From the NCBI GenBank assembly GCA_001784725.1, contig MFRX01000027.1, positions 1,187-8,353 of the forward strand: a stretch of 7,167 bases of DNA, read 5' to 3'. This document shows positions 5,867-7,167 of this stretch, in pieces. The first letter of the stretch is position 1. Each line of letters opens with the position of its first letter. The notes beneath the pieces were generated by a model, which searched no databases, was not told the origin of the DNA, and saw only the letters and a list, made by a program, of their open reading frames with translations. Made by a program: the position numbers and the translations under genes. The stretch is from Candidatus Moranbacteria bacterium RIFCSPHIGHO2_02_FULL_40_12b. GTDB taxonomy: Bacteria > Patescibacteriota > Minisyncoccia > Moranbacterales > 2-12-FULL-40-10.

Positions 5867-5902
5867 AGTGATATTATATCACTTTACTAAAATATCGCGA
5901 TA
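5867..5902 (-). promoter_or_regulatory. Restriction operon promoter with two palindromic sites
   Basis: On the minus strand an extended -10 box, TGATATAAT (5873-5881), lies 22 nt before the methyltransferase ATG; no good -35 is found at the right distance. The -10 sits inside a perfect inverted repeat, AGTGATAT and ATATCACT around a single base (5867-5883). A second perfect palindrome, TATCGCGATA, is at 5893-5902. Both sites begin with AAAGT on the minus strand, about 21 bp (two helical turns) apart. A repressor binding 5867-5883 would block polymerase directly. No controller protein gene is seen in the operon, so the regulator is unknown. Confidence 0.65.
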
Positions 5903-5910
5903 CTTTGCTC

Positions 5911-5919
5911 TGTGGATAA
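5911..5919 (-). promoter_or_regulatory. Single consensus DnaA-box-like 9-mer
   Basis: The minus strand reads TTATCCACA, identical to the strong bacterial DnaA box, 4 nt past the stop of the penicillin-binding protein. Only one such box was noticed, so an origin is not supported; it may be a chance match or an isolated DnaA site. Confidence 0.2.
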
Positions 5920-5923
5920 CTTT

Positions 5924-7167
5924 TCAAAAACTAACGCTTACGCTTTGGCTGGCGCTGGCTTCGTTGCCGTTTTTGTCGGTAACTTTCACTTTGATTTCAA
6001 TGGAAGAATTATTTTTTTCCGGCGGGACGGTATAGGTGGCGGATGAACCGGAGCCAAATTCATCCCCATCGGCCGTAAATTTCACGCTGTCTACTCCATA
6101 AGGAGCGTCCGCGCTGGCGGAAGCGTAAATTTGATTGCCGGAAGCGGAAACGGAGAGTGAAACCGATGGCTTGTATTTTGAAAAATCGCTTTCTTTACAT
6201 TCTTCTTCGGGCGGTTCCCCGAAAATATAGTCCTTTTTGTCATTCTTTTCATACCATTTCCTTACGGCTTTCTCCCATTCCTTGAATTGCGGGTCGCCTC
6301 CGGGATCTTTGGGATAGTCGCCGCGGGGATCGTCTTTGTTCACGTAATAAAGAATGCTGTGAATATCGGCGAAGTCCTTTTTCTTCACTTCCTTGTCAGG
6401 ACAATAATTATTAGACAGGCAATATTTATTATCTTTTCCCGGAATTTCACAGACGCTCACGTCTTTTTTTATTTCCATCTTGCCGTCGAGAACCGGTTTT
6501 CCGGTTTCCTCTTTCTCGTATTTAGGAAATTTTTCAAAATTGTAATTCGCCAAAACCTGGTCCAGGAATTTTCTCCAGATGGGCGCGGCGACATAAACCC
6601 CGTCCGCCCCCCGCGCCATCGGAGTATTGTCATTGTTTCCCGCCCAAACCCCGACCACCAGAGACGGAGTATACCCGATAGTCCATCCGTCGCGCCATTC
6701 ATTGGTAGTCCCGGTTTTGGCCGCCACCGGCCGGTCATCAAACCGCAGGGGGCTATTGGATCCGAATATCGGAGCGCGATAATCATTAGTGGAAAGAATA
6801 TGGTCAACCATAGCCACATATTTTTCTTCCACCACTCGTTCTCCGCCGCTGGATTTATATTCTTCCAGCGCTTTCCCTTTACTGTCTTCCACGCGCAATA
6901 TCGCTGTTTTGGCATACTTTATGCCGCCCGTCGCCAAAGTTCCGAAAGCACTCACATGGTCCAATAATTTCACTTCTCCTCCTCCCAGCACCAGCGACAG
7001 CCCGTAATTACCCGTATTGTTCAGCCCGGTAATTCCCAGCCGTTTCGCCATTTCAATGGAATTTTTTACTCCGGCGAGATAAAGCATTTCCACCGCCGGC
7101 ACGTTAAGCGACATTCCCAGCGCGTCCTTGACTTTAACCGGACCCCGGAATTTTCCGTCGTAATTCT
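5924..7167 (-). CDS. Class A penicillin-binding protein (PBP1A-like), 5'-truncated by the window edge
   Basis: The frame stays open to the window edge, giving 413 visible residues; the ATG at 7114 is internal. The visible part starts inside the transpeptidase domain, which cross-links peptidoglycan outside the membrane. NYDGKFRGPVKVKDALGMSLNVPAVE carries the SxN motif (SLN, residues 19-21), and AAKTGTTNEWRDGWTIGYTP carries KTG(T) (150-153), followed by VGVWAGNND. The SxxK serine, the glycosyltransferase domain and the membrane anchor must lie beyond the window. After the core comes a charged linker with four cysteines (239, 249, 255, 323) and a C-terminal Ig-like domain (about 333-413, GVDSVKFTADGDEFG to VTDKNGNEASASQSVSV), common as wall- or protein-binding tails on bacterial surface proteins. 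The gene ends in TGA with no clear terminator before the methyltransferase promoter, so read-through into the restriction operon is possible. Confidence 0.95.
   Translation of the reverse strand, partial: NYDGKFRGPVKVKDALGMSLNVPAVEMLYLAGVKNSIEMAKRLGITGLNNTGNYGLSLVLGGGEVKLLDHVSAFGTLATGGIKYAKTAILRVEDSKGKALEEYKSSGGERVVEEKYVAMVDHILSTNDYRAPIFGSNSPLRFDDRPVAAKTGTTNEWRDGWTIGYTPSLVVGVWAGNNDNTPMARGADGVYVAAPIWRKFLDQVLANYNFEKFPKYEKEETGKPVLDGKMEIKKDVSVCEIPGKDNKYCLSNNYCPDKEVKKKDFADIHSILYYVNKDDPRGDYPKDPGGDPQFKEWEKAVRKWYEKNDKKDYIFGEPPEEECKESDFSKYKPSVSLSVSASGNQIYASASADAPYGVDSVKFTADGDEFGSGSSATYTVPPEKNNSSIEIKVKVTDKNGNEASASQSVSVSF

Noticed and set aside
5851..5923. A replication origin near the DnaA box
   Set aside because: Only one box was seen, with no cluster, no dnaA/dnaN neighbours and no long AT-rich unwinding repeats.
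6287..6967. Plus-strand open frame of 226 codons opposite the penicillin-binding protein
   Set aside because: It is antisense to a clear transpeptidase domain with SxN and KTG motifs, and its translation is low-complexity Phe/Ile/Arg-rich with no recognisable domain.
1..7167. Inferring the restriction site from site avoidance
   Set aside because: Both GATC and GANTC occur repeatedly across the window, including inside the restriction genes, so neither is visibly avoided and no site can be deduced.

Overview
The window is a stretch of bacterial chromosome in which two conserved housekeeping genes converge on an AT-rich block of defence and selfish-element genes. On the left, the plus strand carries most of polynucleotide phosphorylase (pnp; 1-1896, 5' end outside the window). 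On the right, the minus strand carries the 3' two thirds or so of a class A penicillin-binding protein (5924-7167, 5' end outside the window). Both read roughly half G+C by eye. Everything between them is on the minus strand and much more AT-rich (sampled lines 25-38% G+C), as expected for horizontally acquired cargo. The standard code fits (TGA is used as a stop in two genes). Short leaders, few recognisable Shine-Dalgarno sequences, the Doc/HTH pair, and the Cys-bearing PBP tail are reminiscent of Patescibacteria (CPR/Parcubacteria-like); this assignment is an inference.

Layout. 1-1896: pnp. 1897-2033: a long imperfect hairpin, a strong intrinsic terminator that probably works in both directions, and a 28-bp palindrome. 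2034-2738 (minus): a two-gene toxin-antitoxin module, a MerR/excisionase-like HTH antitoxin followed 3 nt later by a Doc-type Fic toxin, with a promoter and a palindromic operator-like site upstream. 2739-3026: intergenic, with a second degenerate copy of the palindrome (2870-2890) and a stem-loop (2894-2929). 3027-5850 (minus): a compact four-gene operon with gaps of 1, 2 and 4 nt, in transcription order: beta-class adenine-N6 DNA methyltransferase, PD-(D/E)XK type II restriction endonuclease, small 4-fold beta flower protein, DUF3800 protein. 5851-5923: the operon promoter, an extended -10 embedded in a perfect inverted repeat. 5924-7167: the penicillin-binding protein.

How it works together. 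The methyltransferase and endonuclease make a type II restriction-modification system. The two downstream genes are co-transcribed with it, and DUF3800 proteins are predicted to have a nuclease-like fold, so the operon may be an extended restriction system with accessory effectors; that is the most promising candidate for something undescribed. The Doc/HTH module is framed by two near-identical palindromic repeats and looks like a separately acquired cassette. No integrase, transposase, tRNA or CRISPR array is visible.
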